A stretch of DNA of 64,000 nucleotides from an uncultured Verrucomicrobiota bacterium (GCA_903904685.1 CAIVDS010000045.1:22410-86409), one strand, 5' to 3'. Counted from the first letter of the stretch, positions 33,952-43,412 are shown. Numbers and translations: made by a program. The notes: generated by a model not told the origin, from the letters alone.

Positions 33952-36900
33952 ATGCTGCCCCGCACCTTTCTCACCCAGCTTGTTCCCGCCCGTGTCGCCG
34001 AGGCCATGCGCCGCGCCAAAGTGCTCATCTGGCGTCCGCTGGCCGGCGACATCCGTGTCGAGCAGGCGCCGGCATCGCTTGTTTTTCGCACGGTGAAAGA
34101 AGTCGCGCGCTCCGATTTCAAGCCGGTGCCGGCCACGTCGTTTCATTGGGGCCCCAAGTTTGCGCAGAGCTGGTTTCGGCTGACGCTGCCCGAGGCGACC
34201 GGTGCCGAGACACGTTATCTGCGTTGGGAAGACCAGGCCGAAGGCACGGCCTACATCGACGGCGTGCCGTATTCCGGTTTGGACGTCGCCCACCAGCAGT
34301 GCCCGCTGCCCGCTGGTGCGCGTGAGGTGTGGATCGAGTCGGTGTGCATCCGTTCCGGCATCTGGCTGGCCGGCGAGTCTATGCGGCTCGATGAGGAGGG
34401 CAGCCTTTATCTGCCTCCGCATTTCGTCACCCGTGACGACACGGCGTGGGCCGTCTATCACGATCTGAAAGTGCTGTTGGACTTGCTTGAGGCGGAGTAT
34501 CGCGAGTATCAGCCCGCGCATTCCGGGCACCCCAAGTCTCTTACCGATCCGGTGCGGCATAGCCAGCCGGCCTTCCGCGCCAGCCCGCTCTTCCGCCGCC
34601 TGTGCGACCGGCTCGACCGAGCGATTGATATCTTCGACCACGAGGGGCTCGCGCCTTTCGCGGTGGAGTTGAAAAAAATCTATGCCGGGTTTCCCGCCGC
34701 ACCCGATGCGATCAAGGCCATCCTGACCGGACATGCGCACATCGATCTCGTGTGGCTCTGGCCGGAACGCGTGGGCGAGTTCAAGGCCGTGCATTCCTGG
34801 TCCACGCAGGCGCGATTGATGAAAGAGTATCCGGAATTCAAATTCGGTTACTCGCAGCCAGCCAGCTACGAAGCGGTCGGCAAGAGATCCCCCGAGCTGT
34901 TGCAAAGGGTGCGCGGTCTCATCCGCGACAAGCAGTGGGATGCGACCGGTGCGGCCTACGTCGAGGGCGACACGCAGGTTCCCTGCGGCGAGGCGATCCT
35001 GCGCTGCCTGCGCATCGGCCAGGAGGAGTTCAAGGCGCTGCGCGGCACGGTGAGCGAAGTGTTCTGGCTGCCTGACGTTTTCGGCTACAGCGGCTGCATG
35101 CCGCAATTGCTGGTCGGCGTGGGGGTGAAGGGTTTTTTCACGAGCAAGCTGTCGTGGAGCACGGTGAACCGCTTCCCTCACTCCAGTTTCCGCTGGCAGG
35201 GTCCGGATGGCGCCGAGATCAACGCGCACATTGTTCTGCTCCATGATTACAACGAGGCGGTGAGCGTGCACAACATTCGCGAAGACGCGTTGCACCACCA
35301 GCAGTCTGCCATGCATCCCGAATTTCTCCAGCCGACCGGCTACGGTGACGGCGGCGGCGGTCCGACCGAGGAGATGATCGAGCGCGCCCGTCGCGTGTCG
35401 AATCTCACCGGCATGCCGCGCGTGGAGTGGGGCAACATCGAGCCGTTCTTTGACCGGCTCGCCAAAGTGAAGGCCGAGCTGCCGGTCGTGACCGGCGAGC
35501 TCATGCTGGAGCTGCACCGCGGCGTGTTCACCACGCACGGCGTGCTCAAGTCGGCCTTCCGGGCGTTCGAGCGCGCCCTGCAAGTGCTCGAGGCGGCGCA
35601 TGTCGTGCGCGGCCTCGGCCCCATCGACCGCCACTACTGGAAGCGCGCGAGTTTTTCGCATTTTCACGATTATATTCCGGGCAGCTCCATCTGGGAGGTT
35701 TACGCCGAGGCGATCCCCGAGTTGCAGACGCTCACGGCCAAGGCGCTGGCCGAGACGGCGAAAGTGTTGGGCGGCGGAACAACCAAAGGCTGGTTCAATC
35801 CGCTGCCGCTCTTGCGCACGTGGATCGATGGCGGCGTATGCTATCAACTCGCTCCGCTCAGCGGCGGACCGGTGTCGTCGTTGGCCATCAAGTCTGTCGC
35901 CTCCCCGAAGGCGTCCGCGACTTCGCTCGCAAGCGAGCGTGTCCGCGCGACGTTCGATGTGCAGGGATCGCTTGCCGCGCTCGTCATCGATGGTGCCGAG
36001 GTGGCGGTCACCGGGCACAGGCTCTGCGCCTATCCCGACCAACCGGCTTCGTTCGATGCGTGGGATGTTGACCGTGCCAACATGGTGAGCGGCCACGAGG
36101 CGCGTCTCGTTGGGAAACCGATTGTCGCGCACGACGGCCTCGTCGCCTCGGTGGCGTTCGCCTATGAGATCGCGAAGGCGAGCTGCGTGACGGTGATCTA
36201 CTCTCTGCGTGCCGGCGAGGCCGCGCTGCGCGTGCGTTACGAGGCGGACTGGCGCGATCCGCAACACTGGCTGAAGGGGATTTTCTCGAGCGAGTATCGC
36301 GGACGGGAAGCCCGTTACGGCGCGCCGTTCGGCAGCGTGTTGCGCGGCCAGTGGTCTGGTTATCCACGTGAGGAGGCGCAGTGGGAAGTGCCGGGCAGTC
36401 GCTGGATGGCGGTGTGCGACGACGCGCAGAGCGACGGCCTCGCGATCATCACCGAGGCGAAGTATGGTTTCACCACGCGCGAAGGCACGGTGGGCGTCAG
36501 TCTGCTGCGCAGCGCTCTGGTGACCGAAGCCGACCTGCATCCGCAGATTCGCACGACACCGGACCGGCCAAGATATTCCGACCTGGGTCGGCATACCATC
36601 GATCTCGCGCTGGCGAGATATGCGCCCGACTTGCCGGTGCACGATCAACCGGCGGCGCTGGCCGACACTCTGTTCACGCCCTGCGTGCCCTATGCGGGTG
36701 ATGCGATGATAACTGCGGATTTGGAGTGTATCGAAGGCTTATCCTCGCTGGTGCCTGCGTGGGCCGAGCCTGTCGAGGGCGGCTGGGTGCTGCGGTTGCA
36801 CGAGACGCTGGGTCGCCGCGGCAACGCGCGCATTGGTGTCGCCAAGGGCGCCAAAGGCACGCTGGTCGACCTGCTTGGGCAATCGCTTGCCGGCGCCAAG

Positions 36901-36969
36901 GCTGCTTCCGGCGAAGTCTCCCTGCCGATCGCTCCTTACCAGGTGCGTTCGGTGAAGTTTGAGCGTTGA
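33952..36969 (+). CDS. GH38 alpha-mannosidase
   Basis: A 1005-residue protein started at MLPRTFLTQLVPARVAEAM; the track start is a TTG 14 codons earlier. Zinc-site motif GHAHIDLVWLWP carries H263 and D265. The catalytic nucleophile is in FWLPDVFGYSG (about D375), and SHFHDYIPGSS (about 570) supplies another zinc ligand. Length matches cytosolic bacterial and eukaryotic (2C1/Ams1-type) alpha-mannosidases. The enzyme hydrolyses alpha-mannosidic bonds with retention. No signal peptide, so it acts inside the cell. Together with GH172 it forms an intracellular oligosaccharide-degrading pair. Confidence 0.95.
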   Translation: MLPRTFLTQLVPARVAEAMRRAKVLIWRPLAGDIRVEQAPASLVFRTVKEVARSDFKPVPATSFHWGPKFAQSWFRLTLPEATGAETRYLRWEDQAEGTAYIDGVPYSGLDVAHQQCPLPAGAREVWIESVCIRSGIWLAGESMRLDEEGSLYLPPHFVTRDDTAWAVYHDLKVLLDLLEAEYREYQPAHSGHPKSLTDPVRHSQPAFRASPLFRRLCDRLDRAIDIFDHEGLAPFAVELKKIYAGFPAAPDAIKAILTGHAHIDLVWLWPERVGEFKAVHSWSTQARLMKEYPEFKFGYSQPASYEAVGKRSPELLQRVRGLIRDKQWDATGAAYVEGDTQVPCGEAILRCLRIGQEEFKALRGTVSEVFWLPDVFGYSGCMPQLLVGVGVKGFFTSKLSWSTVNRFPHSSFRWQGPDGAEINAHIVLLHDYNEAVSVHNIREDALHHQQSAMHPEFLQPTGYGDGGGGPTEEMIERARRVSNLTGMPRVEWGNIEPFFDRLAKVKAELPVVTGELMLELHRGVFTTHGVLKSAFRAFERALQVLEAAHVVRGLGPIDRHYWKRASFSHFHDYIPGSSIWEVYAEAIPELQTLTAKALAETAKVLGGGTTKGWFNPLPLLRTWIDGGVCYQLAPLSGGPVSSLAIKSVASPKASATSLASERVRATFDVQGSLAALVIDGAEVAVTGHRLCAYPDQPASFDAWDVDRANMVSGHEARLVGKPIVAHDGLVASVAFAYEIAKASCVTVIYSLRAGEAALRVRYEADWRDPQHWLKGIFSSEYRGREARYGAPFGSVLRGQWSGYPREEAQWEVPGSRWMAVCDDAQSDGLAIITEAKYGFTTREGTVGVSLLRSALVTEADLHPQIRTTPDRPRYSDLGRHTIDLALARYAPDLPVHDQPAALADTLFTPCVPYAGDAMITADLECIEGLSSLVPAWAEPVEGGWVLRLHETLGRRGNARIGVAKGAKGTLVDLLGQSLAGAKAASGEVSLPIAPYQVRSVKFER

Positions 36970-36989
36970 GCAATGATTCCCTCTCTCTT

Positions 36990-37006
36990 CCGCCATCATA
37001 TGGCGG
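36990..37006. terminator. Small dyad between convergent GH38 and AraC genes
   Basis: A perfect 7-bp stem, ccgccat / atggcgg, with a 3-base loop, lies between two convergent stops. No T-run follows on either strand, so it would be at most a weak or Rho-assisted terminator. Confidence 0.35.
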
Positions 37007-37024
37007 CTGAAGGGGCGGTGGGCT

Positions 37025-37894
37025 TCACGCCTGCGACAGGCGGCGGTATTTCAGCGGAGTGATGCCAAAGCGTTTTTGAAAACAGCGGTGAAAATGGGAC
37101 ATGTCCCTGAATCCGCTGTTGAGGCAGACTTCTAGGACGGACAACGAACTTTCCCTGAGCAGAGACGTGGCGGTGCGCAACCGGAGTTCGTTAAGCAGTT
37201 GCACATAACTGCGGCCAAAGAGTTCTTTGACGAGGTGGGACACGCGGCTTTCCCCAAGGTGAAGCGTCTTCGCCAGATCACGCAGGTTTGCCGGCCCCGT
37301 GTGATTTCTATGAAGAAAACTTTGGATCAATTGCCGTCGGCCTGCCATATCAGACAGATCTTCCGATCCCGGCGTCCGCGTGTTTTTCAGCAGAGCCGAA
37401 GCTTGTGTGTGCCACTCCAAAAGACGTGAGCGCAGTTGGCGGAGGGATTCAAGGATCGCCTCTGCCTGGGGCTCTCCGATTTCGCACAGCTTCCGGGATT
37501 GCGCCGCGTTGATCGGGGTGCTCCGGACATCTCTGACGAGATGCCGGTAGTCGCCGGTGGTCCTGCTTTGGCCGGCAAACAAAATCCAGACGAGGCGATC
37601 ATTGATGAAGACCGGAACCACCCATTCCATAAAACCCGCATGGCAACGGTGGTAACGGCCTTCGGGCGAGCGCAAGATGTCCTTGCGAAGTCGGGTGATC
37701 TCGAAATCGACGCAGGCCCAGTCATGGCGCGCCTTGACGGCAATGCAGCAGGGCGAGCGATGTTTGAAACGTTCCGGCTGGAGAAATAAGCCCAGCGTAG
37801 AGCTTAGATCATGGACGACCACCTGCAGGTAGCTGAGCTTTTCAAAAGCACGGATAGCCCATTCGGGGTTTCCCAGTAGATCCGGTTGATGCAT
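37025..37894 (-). CDS. PocR-AraC transcriptional regulator
   Basis: A 289-residue regulator. Residues about 15-125 look like a PocR sensory domain: QVVVHDLSSTLGLFL, PCCIAVKAR, YHRCHAGFMEWVVPVFINDRLVWILFAGQ. PocR domains bind small molecules, often sugars or diols. The C-terminus has the AraC HTH pair (NLRDLAKTLHLGESRVSHLV; SVLEVCLNSGFRDMSHFHRCF). It is divergent from the FAD oxidoreductase gene with only 77 bases between the starts and therefore likely controls it. Confidence 0.88.
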   Translation of the reverse strand: MHQPDLLGNPEWAIRAFEKLSYLQVVVHDLSSTLGLFLQPERFKHRSPCCIAVKARHDWACVDFEITRLRKDILRSPEGRYHRCHAGFMEWVVPVFINDRLVWILFAGQSRTTGDYRHLVRDVRSTPINAAQSRKLCEIGEPQAEAILESLRQLRSRLLEWHTQASALLKNTRTPGSEDLSDMAGRRQLIQSFLHRNHTGPANLRDLAKTLHLGESRVSHLVKELFGRSYVQLLNELRLRTATSLLRESSLSVLEVCLNSGFRDMSHFHRCFQKRFGITPLKYRRLSQA

Positions 37895-37971
37895 TGAATA
37901 TAGCTAAAAAAACCATGATTTAAGCCGGATCAGCAAGGAAAAGAGACGCTCCTTTGTGCAAGAATAGCGAC

Positions 37972-39417
37972 ATGACTAAAACCATCGATGCCTCTACGAC
38001 GCTCCAATCCCTCACCGGGTCGAAAACTTATGGACGTCCCGATGGCAGTTATGATCTCCGCCGGACTATCCGCGCGGAGACCGGCTACGACCTAGTGGTT
38101 GCGGGAGGCGGACCGGCGGGCGCGGCCGCCGCGATCTGCGCAGCCCGGCTCGGCGCCAAGGTTCTCTTGGTTGAATCCACGGGCTGCATGGGTGGCATGG
38201 GCTCGTCCGGTTTGGTCACGGCTTTCGATCCGATGGCCAACGGTGAACAGTGCTTGGTGGGAGGCTTTATGCTCGAATTGGTCGAGGCCATGTATGTGCG
38301 GGGGTTCATGTCGCCGGGCATCGATCCGAACTGTTGGCGGAAATATTTCCATCGCTGGTCTCCCTTCAAGGTGGAGGGATTGAAACTCCTGCTGGACGAG
38401 TTTGCCCTGGGCGCCGGGGTAGAAGTCCGTTTCTTCACGCGCGTGATCGATGCTGATACCGATGCGCAGGATGGCCGCGTCAATGGCGTCGTGTTAAGCA
38501 ACGTCGAAGGATATTCCTACGTGAAGGCGCGGACTTTCATTGATGCGACCGGCGATGCGATTCTGGCCGATCTTTGCGGAGTTGCCTGTCGCGAGGCCGG
38601 GCGAGACACGCCACGGATTATGCCGTCCACGCTGGCGTCGCTTTTTACCGGGGTGGACTGGATGGAGCCCCGGAAATCCGATCAAGAAGACTATCTGCCC
38701 AAGGCGCTTGAAGACGGGCATTTCACCCAATACGACCGCCACCTGCCTGGGATGAGCAAGGTGGGCCATCAGGTCGGCTACCTGAACGGCGGACACATGT
38801 TCAATCTAAACGCCTTGCGCTGCCGTGATCTCAGCGACGGTGTGATGTGGGGACGGAAACTCGCGCTCGAGTATACGGAGTTTTATAGGAAATACGTTCC
38901 CGGCTGCACGACCATCGAGCACGTCACCACGGCATCGCTGCTGGGCATTCGGGAATCCCGTCGAATCGTCGGGGAATACGAACTCACCATCGGAGATTAT
39001 CTGGCTCGGCGGGAATTTTCCGACCAGATCGGCATCTTCAACAAATTCGTAGATATCCACCCATACGATTGTTCCAAGGAGCAATATGAGCGTTTCTGCA
39101 CGGAGCGATATGCGTCCGCGCGGCTCAACGAGGGCGAGTGGTTTGGGATTCCCTATGGCATTCTCGTTCCCAAGGGCTGGAAAAATCTCTGGGTGGCGGG
39201 GCGGTGTGCCTCCAGCGATGTGCAGGTGCATGGCTCCATCCGCGTGCAACCGGCCGCCTCGATGATGGGGCAGGCGGCGGGAACCGCAGCCGTGCAAAGC
39301 ATACGGACAGGACGCGCCGCTGCCGATCTCAACACAGAGGAATTGGTGACAACGCTGAGAAATCACGGCGCCAACCTTCCCCAAGAAAATTTATCCCGAA
39401 CCTTAACGAAGATCTAA
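37972..39417 (+). CDS. FAD-dependent oxidoreductase
   Basis: A 481-residue protein started at MTKTIDASTTLQSL; a TTG 18 bases upstream is used in the track. The Rossmann dinucleotide motif is DLVVAGGGPAGAAAAICAARLGAKVLLVE, with GCMGGMGSSGLVT just after. The C-terminus carries the second FAD signature, WVAGRCASSDVQVHGSIRVQPAASMMGQAAGTAA. This places it in the FAD_oxidored (PF12831) type, common in Verrucomicrobia and Planctomycetes beside glycan-degradation genes. The substrate is unknown; a sugar-related dehydrogenation or fumarate-reductase-like step fits the context. Confidence 0.88.
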   Translation: MTKTIDASTTLQSLTGSKTYGRPDGSYDLRRTIRAETGYDLVVAGGGPAGAAAAICAARLGAKVLLVESTGCMGGMGSSGLVTAFDPMANGEQCLVGGFMLELVEAMYVRGFMSPGIDPNCWRKYFHRWSPFKVEGLKLLLDEFALGAGVEVRFFTRVIDADTDAQDGRVNGVVLSNVEGYSYVKARTFIDATGDAILADLCGVACREAGRDTPRIMPSTLASLFTGVDWMEPRKSDQEDYLPKALEDGHFTQYDRHLPGMSKVGHQVGYLNGGHMFNLNALRCRDLSDGVMWGRKLALEYTEFYRKYVPGCTTIEHVTTASLLGIRESRRIVGEYELTIGDYLARREFSDQIGIFNKFVDIHPYDCSKEQYERFCTERYASARLNEGEWFGIPYGILVPKGWKNLWVAGRCASSDVQVHGSIRVQPAASMMGQAAGTAAVQSIRTGRAAADLNTEELVTTLRNHGANLPQENLSRTLTKI

Positions 39418-39621
39418 GCCACTCGTGAACCGTTTCGTACTGGCTGAATACTCCCCAGTCTCGGCGGATGAGCTATAAAGCGTTTTGACCCACGGTCGAT
39501 TCGTGTGAGATGGAGGTTTGCGCACCCTCAAAAGATGAGAGGCGGATGTCATCGGCGTGTCGAAGCCGAAGCGCCAATCGGGTCGGGGGCGAGGTCGTGT
39601 TCGAGCGGGAAACGCGTTGGC

Positions 39622-40398
39622 TCAATCCGACGGGGTGAGGAGGGATTTGAGGGCGAAGAGCGCATTGCAAAATTCAGCGCCCTGTTGATAGCGGCAGCCG
39701 TATTGTTCGTAAATCCCCACGAGCCAAAAGCCTTCCAGCTCCAGTCGGGCGATAAGGTCGGAGAGGGGTGTAAAGCGCGGATTGCCGGGCATCAGCCCCG
39801 CCTCGACCACGATAAAGTCGATCGAATGGGTGGCCAGAAGGGGGGCCGCACCGGCAAGGACGGCCATTTCGTGGCCTTCGACGTCGATCTTAAGGAGATC
39901 AATATGGGAGACGGATGCGCAGGTGCAAAAGGCTGCGAGAGTGTCGGTTTGGATGGGGATGCGTTCCTCCGGCCGGGTCGCCGCGGCCAAAATGGCCGGG
40001 ACCATGGAAGACTGGTCCGAGCTTCCGTGGGCGTGTATCCAAGCCGGGCCTGTGGTGTCGGACAACGCGAGCGGATAGGCACTGGCCAGAGGATCTGAGG
40101 CAATGGCCTGCTCCAAACGCGCGAACGAGACAGGCACGGGCTCGAAGCAGATCAGGCGCGCGGCGGGGAAAAGCGGGCGGAGGCGGGCGTGGCTCTGGCC
40201 GACGTTCGCGCCGACGTCGAGGATGAGCGCCGGCCGCCATTCGGGCCAGTGGGACCGGATGGACTCGAACGCGTCGGCCCCTTTGGGAAGATGCGGCCTG
40301 CGATATATCTCATAACCCAGGCGCCCCAGCCAACTGCGCAGGGCCGTGCGGATGAAACGGGTGGGGGGCATGAAAACGATAGGGTGCTCAGGTTTCAT
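39622..40398 (-). CDS. FkbM-family methyltransferase
   Basis: A 258-residue protein started at MKPEHPIVFMPPTRF, which overlaps the GT61 stop by 11 bases; MPPTRF at 40371 is an alternative. The SAM-binding motif DVGANVGQSHARL begins at residue 61, followed by ICFEPVPVSFARLEQ and the FkbM signature HIDLLKIDVEGHEMAVLAGA. FkbM enzymes methylate hydroxyl groups of sugars or polyketides. Overlap with a glycosyltransferase implies methylation of a sugar in a surface glycan. Confidence 0.9.
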   Translation of the reverse strand: MKPEHPIVFMPPTRFIRTALRSWLGRLGYEIYRRPHLPKGADAFESIRSHWPEWRPALILDVGANVGQSHARLRPLFPAARLICFEPVPVSFARLEQAIASDPLASAYPLALSDTTGPAWIHAHGSSDQSSMVPAILAAATRPEERIPIQTDTLAAFCTCASVSHIDLLKIDVEGHEMAVLAGAAPLLATHSIDFIVVEAGLMPGNPRFTPLSDLIARLELEGFWLVGIYEQYGCRYQQGAEFCNALFALKSLLTPSD

Positions 40399-41500
40399 CC
40401 GGTGAAGGCCGAAGCGCCCAGTCGAGGGCACCGGCGACGTGTTCGAGGGGAAACGCAGCCTCTTGGGAGGTCGCGCCAGAGGAGGGCGCGATGATGGCGG
40501 AGGGGTGGTCGAGGGCCGCACCGAGACTCGCGATGTAAGAGAACGGGCATTCGGGCCACAGCAGTATCACGATCTTCGTGCCGGCGGGGCAGAGGAGCGT
40601 ATTAAAAAGATTGGAGCCTTCGACGCCGACGACCACCGCCGCTTCGCGGCAGGCGTGAAGGGCGCCGAGGTGGTCAGCTCCGTCGATTATCTCAAACCCG
40701 CGCGCGGCCAGCAGGCGCTCCAGATCGTCAGAGTTGGCGGGATGACGGGAGTAGCCTTTTCGGGACAGATATATCCTGCGGACGGGGTTTCGGGGACTGA
40801 GCAGGTTCTGGACAAATCGCACCAGCTCGGGTGTGTAGCGGGGCGTGAGGTGGGGGTGGCTGGTGAAGACCAGTTCGTCACAGACGTAGTCCTTTCTCAG
40901 GTCGGCATCCACGACTTTGGGCCCGAGATCCAGAGCCTTGATCAGCACCCGTGAACTGGAGGTGCGGGGATGGTAGATCAGCATGTGGTCGAACTCCTCC
41001 GCGCGATGGCCTGCTTCCAGCAACAGCTTCCAGCGCGGAAGCGCATCCGCAGCGAAGTGGGCGAAGCTTCCGCCCGACCAGCACGAGCCAATCAGCGCGA
41101 CGCGTCCGCGCAGTCTTACCTTGGGGTAGGGGCGTCGTCGGCGCATAATCGATCGGTTCGAAAAATTCGGGGGGAGGAAGGACTGCCGCCAAGCGGAGTC
41201 AGTCAACAAGTGGTCGCCTGGTGCGACCGGATGGGCGTCGGGACCGAGGACGCGGGCGCTGGCTAGTTCAAAGACTTCCAAGGCATGACGAATCTCGCAA
41301 GCGGACTCCGGCGGGATGTACTCCGGAAGCGGCGGCCCGAACCAGATCGGCGCGGCGGCGGGCAGGTGTTCCGCAGGATGAACTCGCGTGGTGAGGACAA
41401 GCTCCTTTCGAGGATACCGGGCGCAGCTCGTTTCATGGCGAGGCGGGCCGAAGAAACGAGAGTCCATGGGCAGGAGGCGGAGCATGCGTGCGGAGATCAT
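40388..41500 (-). CDS. GT61-family glycosyltransferase
   Basis: A protein of about 370 residues with GT61 (DUF563) features: LIGSCWSGGSFAHFAADALPRWKLL, RRIYLSRKGYSRHPANSDDLERLLAARGFEIID, and VVGVEGSNLFNTLLCPAGTKIVILL. The family transfers xylose, GlcNAc or arabinose in eukaryotes and unknown sugars in bacteria. Start is uncertain: GTG 41518 (track), ATG 41500 (chosen), ATG 41485. Translationally linked to the FkbM methyltransferase downstream. Probably a two-gene glycan-decorating unit. Confidence 0.85.
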   Translation of the reverse strand: MISARMLRLLPMDSRFFGPPRHETSCARYPRKELVLTTRVHPAEHLPAAAPIWFGPPLPEYIPPESACEIRHALEVFELASARVLGPDAHPVAPGDHLLTDSAWRQSFLPPNFSNRSIMRRRRPYPKVRLRGRVALIGSCWSGGSFAHFAADALPRWKLLLEAGHRAEEFDHMLIYHPRTSSSRVLIKALDLGPKVVDADLRKDYVCDELVFTSHPHLTPRYTPELVRFVQNLLSPRNPVRRIYLSRKGYSRHPANSDDLERLLAARGFEIIDGADHLGALHACREAAVVVGVEGSNLFNTLLCPAGTKIVILLWPECPFSYIASLGAALDHPSAIIAPSSGATSQEAAFPLEHVAGALDWALRPSPDET

Positions 41501-42042
41501 GCTAAAAGATGGTTCCACACCGGGAGGTGCGCGCGGGGCGGGAGACGAGTTCGTGGATGGCCGACGCGACTTGGGCGGGTGACCGGGCAGTCATGCAGGC
41601 GAGGTCGTGAGGGCGATAATACCGAAGTGGACTGGCCGCATTTGTGTGTTTTTGGGAGAGGTCGGCAGACGAATAATTGTACAGACGCGTCATGAGCGGT
41701 CGCGGGGTGAATGTCTCCCCGACGTCATTGATCTCGCAGAGCATCGGGTAGGACCGGTCCGGAGTTCATGGTGGCTAAGATCTTGCTCAAGGGTTCGATC
41801 GGAGGCGAGGCGAATCGAAAATCTGTGGACGGTTGACGGTGGGCTGATTCGGAAATGGCCGGGAGAAACAGAAAGAGGGGCGGAACGGCGATGACGACCG
41901 TGTGGAGACTGTGCGCGACCGCCACAATCTTCAGCGTGTGAGACCACGTGGTAGACCGTAGGCGGCCGAAGGAGGCGCGAAAAAGGCCGGTCCGTTTGCG
42001 GGACCGACCTTGGGTTAAACCAATCGTTGTGCGTCGCGCTGC
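41501..42042. other. Intergenic region of about 540 bases without a recognisable gene
   Basis: Lies between the GT61 start and the phosphofructokinase stop, both on the minus strand. Small ORFs in the track (for example the 80-residue one at 41502-41744) have no family features, no Shine-Dalgarno and odd composition, and I do not accept them. The right end holds the phosphofructokinase terminator. The left part should contain the promoter of the GT61-FkbM pair, but I see no convincing -35/-10 pair. Confidence 0.5.
41980..42009 (-). terminator. Hairpin terminator after phosphofructokinase gene
   Basis: Read on the minus strand: ggtcggtcc, loop cgcaaac, ggaccggcc (nine pairs, one G-U), then TTTTT. 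It sits 33 bases after the stop codon and marks the end of the long minus-strand run that begins at 53792. Confidence 0.85.
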
Positions 42043-43302
42043 TCAGAGCTCGTAGGCGGCGAGCTGCTTCTCGATGCGGTTTTTGTCGAGCTTCGCGAAG
42101 GCGGGGAGGCCGTTGTCGAAGGGGACGGCGGTTTCGCCTTGGATGAGCGGCTGGGCGTAGCGCATGAACTGGTGGTTCATGCTGACGCCGTCCTCGTTGA
42201 TCCACTCGCGGGGGAGCTTCTTCACGCCGTTGGCGATCTCGCTCAAAGGAGCGAGGCCGGTCTCGACGGTGTAGTGGTCCTGGTCGCCGCGGAGGATCGT
42301 GACCATCTTGTCGGTTTCACCGGCGATGGCGGCCTTGACGGCGGCCTGACCGGCGAGGAACGCCTCGTCGGCATCGGTCTTGGAGCCAACGTGGACGGCG
42401 GCGCGCTGGGCCATGCCGAGCTTGACGGTGCGGGCCTTGATGCCGGGGAGGTTTTGCTCGACGAGACCCTGGAGATAATCGGCGGCGCCGCCCAACTGGG
42501 CATGGCCGAAGGAGTCGGTGGCCTCGGCGGCGGAGACGTAGTTGCCGTCGGCGTCGATCAGTCCTTCGCCAACGACGATGAGGCAGAATTTCTCGCGCTT
42601 GAGGACGCGTTGCACATCGGCGACGAATTTTTCGGTGCTGAAGGCGACCTCGGGGAGATAGATGAGGTGCGGGGCGTCGTGCGGGTGGTCCTTGCGCTTG
42701 GCAAGGGCGGCACCGGCGGCGATCCAACCGGCGTTACGGCCCATGACCTCGACGATCTGCACGAGATCGTGCTGGCCCATCGCCTCGTTGTCGCAGGCGA
42801 TTTCTCGGATTGTGGTGCAGATGTATTTGATGACCGAGCCGTAGCCGGGGCAGTGGTCGATGATGGGGAGGTCGTTGTCGATCGTCTTGGGAATGCCGAT
42901 GACGCGGAGCGCGTAGCCTTGCTGCTGGGCGAGCTTGGAAATCTTGTCGGCGGTGTCCTGGGAATCGTTGCCGCCGGCGTAGAAGAAGAAGCGGATGTTG
43001 TGGGCCTTGAAGACCTCGAGGACGCGCTCGTAGTCGGCCTGCTTCTTGAGTTTGTAGCGGCAGGTACCGAGGGCGGCGCCGGGAGTGAACTTGAGTCCGC
43101 GGATGGTCTGCTGGGACTCGGCGGCGAGGTCGATGAAGTCTTCCTGGAGGATGCCGAGAACGCCGTTGAGCGTGCCGTAAATCTCCTCGATTTCGACATG
43201 GTTGAGCGCTTCGGCGATGACGCCGGCCACGCTGGCGTTGATGACGGCGGTGGGGCCGCCGGACTGGCCTACGAGGACATTACCTGTGAGTTCTTCGGAC
43301 AT
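42043..43302 (-). CDS. 6-phosphofructokinase, PPi-dependent type
   Basis: A 419-residue protein with PFK motifs VGQSGGPTAVINAS (11-24), GGNDSQDTADK (110-120), IPKTIDNDLP (137-146) and MGRNAGWIAAG. The Lys in PKTIDND and an acidic Asp where ATP enzymes have Gly (GGND in place of GGDG) are the marks of pyrophosphate-dependent PFK. It phosphorylates fructose 6-phosphate, and the PPi reaction is reversible, so it can serve glycolysis and gluconeogenesis. The first Asp of the usual GGDD is Asn here, seen in some subgroups; activity may differ. It is the last gene of the holA-purB-nucleotidase-pfp segment. Confidence 0.9.
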   Translation of the reverse strand: MSEELTGNVLVGQSGGPTAVINASVAGVIAEALNHVEIEEIYGTLNGVLGILQEDFIDLAAESQQTIRGLKFTPGAALGTCRYKLKKQADYERVLEVFKAHNIRFFFYAGGNDSQDTADKISKLAQQQGYALRVIGIPKTIDNDLPIIDHCPGYGSVIKYICTTIREIACDNEAMGQHDLVQIVEVMGRNAGWIAAGAALAKRKDHPHDAPHLIYLPEVAFSTEKFVADVQRVLKREKFCLIVVGEGLIDADGNYVSAAEATDSFGHAQLGGAADYLQGLVEQNLPGIKARTVKLGMAQRAAVHVGSKTDADEAFLAGQAAVKAAIAGETDKMVTILRGDQDHYTVETGLAPLSEIANGVKKLPREWINEDGVSMNHQFMRYAQPLIQGETAVPFDNGLPAFAKLDKNRIEKQLAAYEL

Positions 43303-43412
43303 GTGCGTGTATTGGGTTAAAAAAGGGAGTGAAGAGAGAACGTGAAAGTGCAGGTTGGCGGCTGGCGTGCGCCGCTGGCAAACCCAAAGTGCGGGCGGGT
43401 GAACGAACTGGC

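Noticed and set aside
33838-36648. 936-residue minus-strand ORF
   Set aside because: It is wholly antisense to the GH38 alpha-mannosidase, whose catalytic motifs are intact; its composition (Arg/His/Ala-rich) is that of a shadow frame.
39418-39621. Search for a tRNA or small RNA in the gap after the FAD oxidoreductase
   Set aside because: I found no cloverleaf arms, T-loop consensus or terminator hairpin.
41502-41744. 80-residue minus-strand ORF before the GT61 gene
   Set aside because: No recognisable domain, no Shine-Dalgarno, and its end overlaps the GT61 start. It could be a tiny gene but nothing supports it.
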